From assembly GCF_900107925.1 (NCBI RefSeq), contig NZ_FNUJ01000006.1, forward strand, positions 62,001-126,000: DNA of 64,000 nt, read 5' to 3'. This document shows positions 40,374 to 48,022 of this stretch, piece after piece. The number at the start of each line of letters is the position of its first letter. The stretch's first letter is position 1. This DNA is from Amycolatopsis pretoriensis (GTDB taxonomy: Bacteria; Actinomycetota; Actinomycetes; Mycobacteriales; Pseudonocardiaceae). The notes below the pieces were generated by a model. The model had not been told where the DNA came from. It saw nothing but the letters and a program-made list of their open reading frames with translations, and made no database searches. The position numbers and the translations under genes are program-made.

Positions 40374-41356
40374 AACGCCGGCTGCTCCCGCTGGTCCTCG
40401 CCGCCGTGCTGGCGGCCGCCGTCGCGTGCGGGACGGCGGCCGGCGACCAGAGCACCTGGAAGGTCGGGGTCCTGCAGTGCTCGACCGACTGCGGCTTCCT
40501 GCGGATGGCCGAGGAAAAGGGCTTCTTCGGGAAGTACGGCGTCAACGTCGAGTTCGTGACGCTGCAAAGCGCGTCGCAAGCCCTGCCCGCGCTGGCTTCC
40601 GGCGAGGTCGACGCCGTCGAGCAGAACGCCGGCGCGTTCTTCATCGCCTCCGAACGGGGAAACCTGAACGCGTCGATCATCGGCTCGACGATGATCGGGC
40701 TCCCGTGGGCGATCTACGCGAAGAAGGACATCACCAGCCTCGGCCAGCTCAAGGGCAAGAGCATCGCGATCTCGTCGCCGACGGCGTTGCCGGCGGTGAT
40801 CGCGAAGGTGATGCTGGCTCGCGCGGGCGTCTCGCCGCAGTCCATGCCACAGCTCAATGGCGGTGGCAACGCCGACCGCTACCGGGCGGTCGTCGCCGGG
40901 ACCGTCGACAGCGCGTCGTCGCCCGCCGACTACGTGCCCCGGGCCGCGAAGGACGGCGTCAACGTGCTGGCGCTGGCCTCGGACGTCGTGCCGGACTACC
41001 CGCGGTACTCCATCATCGCCCGCAACGACCGGCTGGCCGCGAAGCCCCAGGCCGCCGCCCGTTACCTGGCCGGGCTGATGGACGGGTTCCGCTACGCCTA
41101 CGCCCACCCGGACGAGGCGCTGGCGCTCGCGGCGAAGGAAGCCGGGACCACGGCGGACGACCCCTACGTCACGTACATGCAGGACCTGATCGCCGGCAAA
41201 AAGCTCGTGGACCCCGACGCGGGCGTCGCGATGCCGCGGTTGACCTACCTGTCGACCTTGCTCGCGAAGTCCAGCCAGCTCGCCAAGCCCGCCGACCTCG
41301 CGAAGCTCGTCAACGACCGCCCGCAGCGCGAGGCCCTCGCGATGCCGCGCCCCTGA
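40370..41356 (+). CDS. ABC transporter substrate-binding lipoprotein (NitT/TauT/SsuA type)
   Basis: A 328-residue extracytoplasmic binding protein. The lipoprotein signal is MKRRLLPLVLAAVLAAAVAC with Cys20 in the lipobox. The mature part has VGVLQCSTDCGFLRMAEEKGFFGKYGVNVEFVTLQSASQALPALASGEVDAVEQNAGAFF, the NMT1/SsuA-like entry loop. It captures a small charged or aromatic molecule for the ATPase/permease encoded next. The GTG start is translationally coupled to the cupin gene. Confidence 0.92.
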   Translation: MKRRLLPLVLAAVLAAAVACGTAAGDQSTWKVGVLQCSTDCGFLRMAEEKGFFGKYGVNVEFVTLQSASQALPALASGEVDAVEQNAGAFFIASERGNLNASIIGSTMIGLPWAIYAKKDITSLGQLKGKSIAISSPTALPAVIAKVMLARAGVSPQSMPQLNGGGNADRYRAVVAGTVDSASSPADYVPRAAKDGVNVLALASDVVPDYPRYSIIARNDRLAAKPQAAARYLAGLMDGFRYAYAHPDEALALAAKEAGTTADDPYVTYMQDLIAGKKLVDPDAGVAMPRLTYLSTLLAKSSQLAKPADLAKLVNDRPQREALAMPRP

Positions 41357-41367
41357 AGGAGAATCCC

Positions 41368-42177
41368 ATGGCCGGAAGCCGAGCGGGCGTGTCGATCGAA
41401 GACGTGTCCAAGACCTTCACCGTCCGCGTGGGCAAGCAGGTGCAGGAAGTCCCCGTGCTGGACCGCATCTCCCTGCACATCGAACCGGGCGAGATCATCG
41501 CCCTGACCGGGCTGAGCGGCTGCGGCAAGACGACGTTGCTGCGCATCCTGCTCGGCCTCGAAAAGGCGGACTCGGGCCGCGTCCTCGTGGACGGCGCCGA
41601 GATCAAGGGCTGCGGCGAAGACCGCAGCATGGTCTTCCAGAACGCCCAGCTCTTCCCCTGGCGCACCGCGCTGGAGAACGTCGAGTTCGGCCTGGAGGCC
41701 CGCGGTGTGCCGAAAGCCGAGCGGCGCCGGATCGCGCTGGAGAAGCTGGAGCTCGTCGGGCTCGGGCACGCCGTCGACCGGCGACCCGACCAGCTCTCGG
41801 GCGGCATGCAGCAGCGCGTCGGGCTGGCGCGGGCGTTGAGCGTCGACCCCGCCGTGCTGCTCATGGACGAACCGTTCGGTGCGCTCGACGCGCAGACGCG
41901 TGAAGGCCTGCAGGCCGAAGTGCTGCGCATCCACGCCGAGACCGGCAAGACGATCGTCTTCGTCACCCACGACCTCGACGAAGCCGTCCTGCTCGCCGAC
42001 CGCGTCGTCCTGCTGGTGCCCGGCCCCGGCCGGATCGAAGAGGTCTTCCCGATCGACCTGCCGAAGCCGCGCACCGACCTGGTGACCGTGCGCGGGCTCA
42101 CCGAGTTCGGCACCCAGCGCTACGAGATCTGGCGCCGCCTGATGACCGGGGCACCCGCGCCGGCCGTCGCGAGCTAG
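41368..42177 (+). CDS. ABC transporter ATP-binding protein (SsuB/TauB type)
   Basis: A 269-residue ATPase with Walker A GLSGCGKTT (48-56), Q-loop FQNAQLFPW, signature LSGGMQQRVGLARAL, Walker B VLLMDEPFGALD and the switch His in FVTHDLDEA. The DEPFGALDAQTR pattern is typical of taurine/sulfonate/nitrate/pyrimidine importers. AAGGAG lies eight bases upstream of the ATG at 41368. It energises uptake through the permease that follows. Confidence 0.95.
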   Translation: MAGSRAGVSIEDVSKTFTVRVGKQVQEVPVLDRISLHIEPGEIIALTGLSGCGKTTLLRILLGLEKADSGRVLVDGAEIKGCGEDRSMVFQNAQLFPWRTALENVEFGLEARGVPKAERRRIALEKLELVGLGHAVDRRPDQLSGGMQQRVGLARALSVDPAVLLMDEPFGALDAQTREGLQAEVLRIHAETGKTIVFVTHDLDEAVLLADRVVLLVPGPGRIEEVFPIDLPKPRTDLVTVRGLTEFGTQRYEIWRRLMTGAPAPAVAS

Positions 42178-42202
42178 CCCCCTTCCGGACGGAGCAACAG
42201 AC

Positions 42203-43033
42203 GTGACCACCATCCAAACCACCGCCGCGCCCCCGGCCGCGGCCACGCGCACCCGGCCGTCGTTCCCCCGGCGGCACCGCGCCGGCCTCATCACCACCGC
42301 GTCGATCCTCGTCGTGCTGGTGTTCTGGGAGGTCGTCGGGCGGCAGATGAACCCGATCTTCGCCTCCTACCCCACCGCCATCGTGCGGCAGTTCGGCGTC
42401 CAGCTGAAGTCCGGGCTGCTCATCGAGGCGCTCTTCGACAGCCTCCAGCCGCTGCTGCTCGGATTCTTCGTCGCGGCGCTGATCGGCGTCCCGGTCGGGC
42501 TCCTGGTCGGCCGCTACCGCGCCGCCGACGCCGCGCTCGGCGTCTACGTCACCGCCGGCTACGCGATGCCGCTGGTCGCCCTCATCCCGTTGTTCATGCT
42601 GTGGTTCGGGCTCGGCTTCACGGTGAAGGTCGTCATCGTCGTGGTGATGACGGTGTTCCCGGTCGTGATCAACACCCGCGCCGGCGTCCGCGCGGTGCCG
42701 CGCGCGATGACCGAGGTCGGCACGTCGTTCATGGCGACCGAGTTCGCCGTCATGCGCAAGATCATCCTCCCGGCCACCGTGCCGCACATCATGACCGGCC
42801 TGCGCCTGGGCATCGGCCGCGCGGTGATCGCCATCGTCATCGCCGAGTTCTTCACCGCGATCGGCGGGCTCGGCGGCCAGATCATCCTGGCCGGCCAGCG
42901 CTTCGACACCGCCGGGCTGTTCGTGCCGGTGATCGTGCTCATGGCGCTCGGCGTCGGGCTCACCCGGCTCGTCGGCTGGCTGGAGACGAAGGTCGCGCCG
43001 TGGGCCGACCCCGCCGACCCGAACCGCGACTGA
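42203..43033 (+). CDS. ABC transporter permease (SsuC/TauC type)
   Basis: A 276-residue membrane protein with about six helices. The coupling-helix region is EVGTSFMATEFAVMRKIILPATVPHIMTGLRLGIGRAVIAIVIAEF, the EAA-type motif of binding-protein-dependent permeases. It completes a three-component importer. It starts at GTG 42203, 25 bases after the ATPase stop. Confidence 0.94.
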   Translation: MTTIQTTAAPPAAATRTRPSFPRRHRAGLITTASILVVLVFWEVVGRQMNPIFASYPTAIVRQFGVQLKSGLLIEALFDSLQPLLLGFFVAALIGVPVGLLVGRYRAADAALGVYVTAGYAMPLVALIPLFMLWFGLGFTVKVVIVVVMTVFPVVINTRAGVRAVPRAMTEVGTSFMATEFAVMRKIILPATVPHIMTGLRLGIGRAVIAIVIAEFFTAIGGLGGQIILAGQRFDTAGLFVPVIVLMALGVGLTRLVGWLETKVAPWADPADPNRD

Positions 43034-43058
43034 CCACCCCTCCCCCGAAAGCGGAACC

Positions 43059-44255
43059 ATGACCGACCGAGGACACATCATCGTCGCCGGCGCGGGCCCG
43101 GTGGGCGCCGTCGCCGCGCTCGCCGCCGCCCAGCGCGGCTTCCGCGTGACGCTCGTCGAGCGCAACGCCGAAATCGACCACGCGCCGCGCGCGGCGACCT
43201 TCCACCCTTCGACGCTCGAGCTGATCGACGAGATCGGCGTCATCGACGAGTTCGTCTCGGTGGGCCTGGTCTGCCGGTACTTCGACTTCTGGGACAAGAC
43301 CACCGAAACTCTGGTGGCCCGCATGGACCACGACAACCTGCGCGACGACACGAAGTTCCCGTACGTGGTGCAGACCGAGCAGCACAAGCTCGTCCGGATC
43401 GTGCTCGACCGGCTCGAGAAGATGTCCGATGTGGACGTCCGGCTCGGCTGGAGCATCGACACGATTTCCCAGGACGCCGACCGCGTCACGGTGTCGATAT
43501 CTTCGGGTGACGAGACCGAGGTCCTGACCGGTGACTGGCTCTTCGGCTGCGACGGCGGCCGCAGCACCGTGCGCAAGGCCCTCGGCATCGAGTTCGACGG
43601 CTACACCTGGCCCGAGCGGTTCGCGGTGCTCACGACGTCGTACGACTTCGGCACGGAGATGGGCTGCGCCACCCGCAGCTACTTCGCCGACCCGGACCAG
43701 TGGGTGAACCTCTTCAAGGTGGCCGGTGACGACCTGCGTGGCCGCTGGCGCGTCGTGTTCGCCGCACGTCCGGACCAGACCGACGAGGAAGCGCTGGGCG
43801 ACGAGCACGCCGAGCGGGTGATGACGGCGATCCACCCGGACGACCGGCCACGGGAACTGCTGCACCGCAACATCTACAACGTCCACCAGCGAGTAGCGGC
43901 GCAGTTCCGGCGCGGCCGGGTGCTCCTCGCCGGCGACGCGGCCCACGTCAACAACCCGATCGGCGGTCTCGGGCTGAACTGCGGTGTCCACGACGCGCTG
44001 GAACTGGTGCGCACCCTGGACACCGCCCCCTCCCTGCTGGACCGCTACGAACGGCGCCGGCGCACCATCAACATCGAGTTCGTCCAGCAGCAGACCGTCG
44101 ACAACAAGAAGCGGCTCGAAGAGAAAGACCCCGAGGTCCGGAAGGCCCGCCTCGATCGGCTGACCGAAATCAGCGCGGACCAGCAGCTGCAGCGGCAGTT
44201 CCTGCGCCGGACGTCCCTGCTCGACTCCGTCGTCCGCGCGAACGAAATCGACTGA
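43059..44255 (+). CDS. FAD-dependent aromatic-ring monooxygenase
   Basis: A 398-residue class A flavoprotein monooxygenase. The FAD Rossmann motif GAGPVG is at 11-16. The DG motif is GCDGGRSTVRKALG, and the GD motif is LLAGDAAHVNNPIGGLGLNCGVHD. Its length matches the short class A enzymes that hydroxylate aromatic or N-heteroaromatic acids (hydroxybenzoate, MHPCO and 5-hydroxynicotinate types). Together with the amidase it could open a nitrogen ring and then release ammonia. That pairing is known for pyridine-type pathways but is only inferred here. Confidence 0.92.
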   Translation: MTDRGHIIVAGAGPVGAVAALAAAQRGFRVTLVERNAEIDHAPRAATFHPSTLELIDEIGVIDEFVSVGLVCRYFDFWDKTTETLVARMDHDNLRDDTKFPYVVQTEQHKLVRIVLDRLEKMSDVDVRLGWSIDTISQDADRVTVSISSGDETEVLTGDWLFGCDGGRSTVRKALGIEFDGYTWPERFAVLTTSYDFGTEMGCATRSYFADPDQWVNLFKVAGDDLRGRWRVVFAARPDQTDEEALGDEHAERVMTAIHPDDRPRELLHRNIYNVHQRVAAQFRRGRVLLAGDAAHVNNPIGGLGLNCGVHDALELVRTLDTAPSLLDRYERRRRTINIEFVQQQTVDNKKRLEEKDPEVRKARLDRLTEISADQQLQRQFLRRTSLLDSVVRANEID

Positions 44256-44265
44256 AGGAGCCTTT

Positions 44266-45183
44266 GTGCGACTCGCCGTACCCGATCTGGTTTCCCCGTC
44301 GTACTTCCCCGCCATCGCGGCCATCGATCTCGGTCTGGCCCGCGAGGAAGGCCTCGACGTCGAGCTTGAACTGCTCTACCCCGTGACCGACGCGGCCGAG
44401 GCGCTGCGCACGGGAAAGATCGACTTCCTGGCCGGCGCCGCGCACGCCCCGATGCACGTCTTCCCGGACTGGCATGGCGCGAAACTGGTCACCGCGCTGT
44501 CGCAGAACATGTACTGGTTCCTGGTGGTCCGGCCGGACCTGGAAGTCGACCGCGGCGACGTGCAGGCGCTGCGCGGCATCCGGATCGGGGCGGCGCCCGG
44601 ACCCGACCTGGGACTGCGCCGCCTGCTCGCCGCGGCGGGCGTCGAAGCCGGGCAGATCGAAATCGGACCGGTGCCGGCGACCGAGGGCGCGGGGACGTCG
44701 TTCGGCCTGGCGGCCGCCCAGGCGCTCGCCGAAGGCCTGATCGACGGGTTCTGGGCCAACGGAATGGGCGCGGAGATCGCGGTCCTCGACGGCACGGGCA
44801 AGGTGGTGCTCGACGCCCGCCGCGGCAACGGTCCACCAGGGACGGAGGCCTACACCTTCCCGGCGTTGGCCGTCACGGACGAGACGATCGCCCGGAATCC
44901 CGATGCGGTTGCGGCGATGACGCGCGCCGTCGTCCGCGCGCAGCAGGCGCTGAAGGCCGACCCGGACCGGGCCACCGACGTGGGCGAGCGCCTGTTCCCG
45001 GCACGCGAAGCGACGTTGATCGCGGAACTGGTGCGCCGGGACGCGCCGTTCTACGACCCCCGCATCACCGCGGAAACCGCGGCGGCTCTGGTGGCATTCG
45101 GGCGGGACTCCGGGCTGCTCGAAGAGCCCGTCGGCTACGAATCCGTGGTGTCGGAACGCTTCCGGGACCTCTGGCACGCCTAG
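44266..45183 (+). CDS. NMT1/SsuA-like binding protein without signal peptide
   Basis: A 305-residue periplasmic-binding-protein fold of the NMT1/THI5 family: PSYFPAIAAIDLGLAREEGLDVELELLYPVTDAAEALRTGKIDFLAG. It starts directly at the mature fold, with no lipobox or hydrophobic signal, so as written it is cytoplasmic. It follows the monooxygenase by ten bases. It may be a cytosolic ligand-binding protein that channels substrate or senses it; a missed upstream start cannot supply a signal because the monooxygenase gene is in the way. Confidence 0.85.
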   Translation: MRLAVPDLVSPSYFPAIAAIDLGLAREEGLDVELELLYPVTDAAEALRTGKIDFLAGAAHAPMHVFPDWHGAKLVTALSQNMYWFLVVRPDLEVDRGDVQALRGIRIGAAPGPDLGLRRLLAAAGVEAGQIEIGPVPATEGAGTSFGLAAAQALAEGLIDGFWANGMGAEIAVLDGTGKVVLDARRGNGPPGTEAYTFPALAVTDETIARNPDAVAAMTRAVVRAQQALKADPDRATDVGERLFPAREATLIAELVRRDAPFYDPRITAETAAALVAFGRDSGLLEEPVGYESVVSERFRDLWHA

Positions 45184-45193
45184 AGCGCGCGTC

Positions 45194-45262
45194 GTGGAGA
45201 CCGCTGAAGTCGTCATCGCCGGCGGCGGCCCGGTCGGCCTGACCGTTGCCCACGAACTCGGC
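45194..45262 (+). pseudogene. N-terminal stub of a FAD monooxygenase
   Basis: Only about 22 codons remain of what was a second flavin monooxygenase: VVIAGGGPVGLTVAHEL is the complete FAD loop. Immediately after Glu-Leu-Gly the reading no longer resembles the family, and the DNA continues as the minus-strand acyl-CoA dehydrogenase remnant. This is a deletion or rearrangement breakpoint. The stub starts 11 bases after the binding-protein stop, so the original operon was longer. Confidence 0.75.
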
Positions 45263-45340
45263 TCCGGAGAGTTTCCGGCGCCTGGACATGCCGACGCGGT
45301 ACGTGCCAACGCCCGCTTGCCCTTCGGCTGGGCCGACTCG

Positions 45341-45556
45341 GCCGTTTTCTGCCTTGGCCATCGACGCGTCCAACGAGTTCGGCCGGGCGTTGTCGGCCAT
45401 CCATGCGACTTCCAGGGTCAGCAGGTAGGAAGCCTCGTAGTCCGCTTCCAGCGCGATGAACACCGCGACGGCCGCGGGCCGGCGCAGGCCCGTGCGGTCG
45501 TAGTCGATGGTCAGGCCCGCATCCGTGAGCAGCCGGCGGGTCTCGTCCCGCGCGGC
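45341..45556 (-). pseudogene. C-terminal fragment of a second acyl-CoA dehydrogenase
   Basis: On the minus strand ALEADYEASYLLTLEVAWMADNARPNSLDASMAKAENG matches the C-terminal helical domain of butyryl-CoA-type dehydrogenases (usual MADNxKPNSLEASMAKAKAG). The N-terminal and middle domains of this copy are absent, and the sequence ends near 45341 against the monooxygenase stub breakpoint. It is a separate remnant from the one at 45595-46450, which keeps its own C-terminus. Confidence 0.65.
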
Positions 45557-45594
45557 CCTCGCCAAGCCGGACCGAGGATTCAGACGAGCACGCC

Positions 45595-46450
45595 ACGGTG
45601 GCGACATCGACCGCGCGTAGGTCGCGGTACCAGCGTTCGACCGGGTGTGTTCCCGGACGTAGCCGTGTCCGCCGAGCAGTTGCACGTCGTCGCTGCCGAT
45701 GCGCGCACCCCTTCCCACGCACAGCCGGTGGGCCAGCGCGGCCTCCCGGGTGAACGGGAGACCTGCGTCGGCGCGGTAGGTGGCCAGCCGCATGGCTTCC
45801 AGCTCGATGGCGATGTCGGCGACGGTGAACGAGCACGGCCTGGGCGGTACCGACGGCCAGCCCGCACCAGGCCAGCCGGGACAGACGCACACATTCGACG
45901 TCGCCGAGGAGAGCCGACTCGGGCACGAGGACGTCAGTCAGGTCCATCCGGCCCAGGCCGGCGGCCGGACTCCCATCGCGGGATCGGCCGTCACGGTCAG
46001 CCCGCTCGCGTTCGCCTCGACCACGAACAGGGCGAGCCCACGGCCTTCGAGGTACCCCGCGATCACGAACAACTCGGCCGGCGCCGCACGGGCGATCATC
46101 GACTTGGCGCCGTCGAGGACGAATCCGCCCGGGACGCGCCGAGCCACCGTGCGCGGCTCGAACGGGTCGGCGAAGGCGTGCAGCTCCGCGATCGCGAGGG
46201 CCGCGGCAGGCCCGGCGGCACCGACGAATCGCGGAAGGCACGTGGCCTGGGCGTCGCTGCTGCCCCACAATGCGAGCGCGGTGCTGTCGGCGGCGGAGGC
46301 GAAGCAGGCGACGGCGAGGACGCCCGCGTCGACAGCGTCCCGGACGCGCCGGACGAAGATCTTGCGCACCTTGACGCCGCCCTTGTCCTCGCCCCGGTGG
46401 ATCGAAGTCGACGAACGGGCGGGAGAACATGATCTTGGCCGGCCGCACAT
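45595..46450 (-). pseudogene. frameshifted acyl-CoA dehydrogenase remnant
   Basis: Pieces of one dehydrogenase lie in order on the minus strand but in different frames. VLAVACFASAADSTALALWGS through ALFVVEANASGLTV is in one frame (46370-45960), LTDVLVPESALLGDVECVRLSRLAWCG in another, then ADIAIELEAMRLATYRADAGLPFTREAALAHR and VQLLGGHGYVREH. The final HPVERWYRDLRAVD is again in another. The last shift near 45645-45650 is a 2-base AC duplication (CACACCC for CACCC). The first 80 or so residues are missing. It is inactive. Confidence 0.75.
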
Positions 46451-46499
46451 CTCCTCGTGCGGCCCAGTCCTGCTCGCCTACGCCCCCGGCCGACGTCCG

Positions 46500-46794
46500 C
46501 GAGCGCGTGCTGCAGCGCCCGATGCGGCACTACACCTTGGCGGCGATCACCGCTCCCGACCAGTTCGAACACGCCACGGAAGCCGTGTGGGACCTCGGCA
46601 ACGCACTGGCTGCGGGCCTCGTCCACGAGGACGCGACCGGCATCGCCGTTCCGATCCGCAACGCGCTGAACGACGTAGTCGCCGCACTGTCGATCATCGT
46701 GCCCGACGACAAGCGCGCCCGGTCGGGCAGCCCCGCCTTGCTGGCCGCGGTCCGCGAGGTCATCTGGACGGTGTCCGGCCGCCGTTCGCCCTGA
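46500..46794 (+). pseudogene. C-terminal fragment, possibly IclR-type effector domain
   Basis: About 95 residues from LQRPMRHYTLAAITAPDQ to the stop. GLVHEDATGIAVPIRNALNDVVAALSIIVPD resembles the late effector-domain strands of IclR regulators (usually VAAPVRDAxGRVVAALSVSGP). There is no DNA-binding domain upstream, only the acyl-CoA dehydrogenase remnant. It converges on the LacI gene with 35 bases of overlap. Family assignment is moderate; truncation is clear. Confidence 0.45.
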
Positions 46795-47830
46795 CGTGGC
46801 TCGGCGCCGTCGTCGTGTGGCGCACGACCAGCCGCGGCGCGCTGACCGTCCGGACGGGCTCGGCACGCCCTTCGATGCGCTCGACCAGCAGCCGCGCCGC
46901 CGACACTCCCATCGCATGCCCGGACTGGTCGACGCTGGTCAGGCGCACGGGCGTCAGCCCGGCGATCGCGGTGTTGTCGTAGCCGACGAGCGAGAGGTCT
47001 TCCGGGATGCGGATCCCCAGCTCGAAGGCCGCCTGGAACACGCCGAGCGCGGCGACGTCGGCGCCGGCGAAGATCGCGGTCGGCCGGTCGGACCGGGTCA
47101 GCAGGTCCCGGCCGGCCTGGTAGCCGCCTTCCAGTGAGAAGCCCGTGACCGCGATCATCGGATCTTCCCCCAGCCCGTGCCCGCTCATCGCCTGCCGGAA
47201 CCCGCGCGCCCGGACCTTGTCCGGAGTCGCCCGCCACTTGGTCCCCCGGGTACCGCGGGTGGTGGTGTGGGCGATGCTGCGGTGCCCCTGCCCGACGAGG
47301 TGGTCGACCACCAGCGCGGCTCCGGCAAGGTCGTCGTCGACGACCGAGTCGTACTCGGGGGCCGGGTCGTGGTGGCCGACCACGACGGTAGGTACGCTGG
47401 CGGCGGTGCGGACGACGTCGTCTTTGGACATCCCGGGTGCGATCATGATCAGGCCGTCCATCTGCCGGTCGACCAGCGCGTCAGCAAGTTTGGCCTGCCC
47501 GTCGGCGCCGAACCCGCCGGCGCCGATCAACACCTGGTAGTCGGTGCCCGCGAGCTCGGCGTCGACGCCGTCGAGGATGTCGGCGAAGAACGGGTTGCGG
47601 ATGCTGTCGAGCACGATCCCGATCGTGTACGTCCGGCCGCGCATCCCCCGCGCCGCCGCGTGCGGCCGGTAGTTGAGCTCCTCCATGGCCGCCCGCACCT
47701 TGGTGCGCATCGCGTCGCTGACTCCGGTGGCGTTGCGGAGCACCTTCGACACCGCCGCGACCGACACCTGGGCCGACCTCGCGACGTCGGCGATCGTCAC
47801 CCGCCTGTCCTTGGGCTGCACGCGCTCCAC
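46760..47830 (-). CDS. LacI-family regulator of the rhamnoside cluster
   Basis: A 356-residue repressor. The LacI helix-turn-helix with hinge is VTIADVARSAQVSVAAVSKVLRNATGVSDAMRTKVRAAMEELNYRPHAAARGM. It is followed by a periplasmic-binding-like sugar domain (YTIGIVLDSIRNPFFADILDGVDAEL, then FAGADVAALGVFQAAFELGIRIPEDLSLVGYDNTAIAGL). It is divergent from the sugar ABC operon, and the 22-bp palindrome between them is its expected operator. The effector is probably L-rhamnose or a rhamnoside, judged from the GH78 gene. Confidence 0.93.
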   Translation of the reverse strand: MERVQPKDRRVTIADVARSAQVSVAAVSKVLRNATGVSDAMRTKVRAAMEELNYRPHAAARGMRGRTYTIGIVLDSIRNPFFADILDGVDAELAGTDYQVLIGAGGFGADGQAKLADALVDRQMDGLIMIAPGMSKDDVVRTAASVPTVVVGHHDPAPEYDSVVDDDLAGAALVVDHLVGQGHRSIAHTTTRGTRGTKWRATPDKVRARGFRQAMSGHGLGEDPMIAVTGFSLEGGYQAGRDLLTRSDRPTAIFAGADVAALGVFQAAFELGIRIPEDLSLVGYDNTAIAGLTPVRLTSVDQSGHAMGVSAARLLVERIEGRAEPVRTVSAPRLVVRHTTTAPSHVRANGGRTPSR

Positions 47831-47887
47831 CTTCCCGTTCCGGCGTCGTCACTCTAACCGGGCGGCGAACGAGAACGCCGCAACGGC

Positions 47888-47918
47888 TTGACAAATCGTG
47901 TCCCGGAGCGCCTACACT
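47888..47918 (+). promoter_or_regulatory. promoter of the rhamnoside operon
   Basis: A consensus -35 TTGACA (47888-47893) is followed after 19 bases by TACACT (47913-47918) as -10, so the transcript should begin near 47925, right at the operator. A clean TTGACA box is rare in this window. Confidence 0.65.
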
Positions 47919-47925
47919 CTCGCCA

Positions 47926-47947
47926 CCGCGTAGAACGTTCTACGCGG
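47926..47947. promoter_or_regulatory. LacI-type operator, perfect 22-bp palindrome
   Basis: The core GCGTAGAACGTTCTACGC lies within a 22-bp perfect palindrome at 47926-47947, centred on CG as in most LacI-family operators. It starts just downstream of the -10 and so blocks initiation or escape. No second copy was noticed in the window. Confidence 0.85.
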
Positions 47948-47971
47948 CCGCTCCCCACTCGGAGGCTCGCC

Positions 47972-48022
47972 ATGAGCGATGGCGCTCGGGCACCACGAGG
48001 TGGTGTTCCGGCATGGCCGTGA
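47972..48022 (+). CDS. 16-residue leader ORF overlapping the permease start
   Basis: An ATG at 47972 with GGAGG correctly spaced upstream begins a 16-codon ORF (MSDGARAPRGGVPAWP) that stops at TGA 48020-48022. The permease ATG (48013) lies inside its last four codons in another frame. The strong ribosome site serves the leader, not the permease, whose own site (GAGGTGG) is weaker. Ribosomes ending the leader could reinitiate on the permease, giving translational coupling. Alternatively an indel has split a longer permease N-terminus. Confidence 0.5.
   Translation: MSDGARAPRGGVPAWP

Noticed and set aside
45190..46794. Insertion sequence or prophage scar
   Set aside because: No transposase or integrase fragment, terminal inverted repeats or target duplication could be seen; the remnants are all metabolic or regulatory genes.
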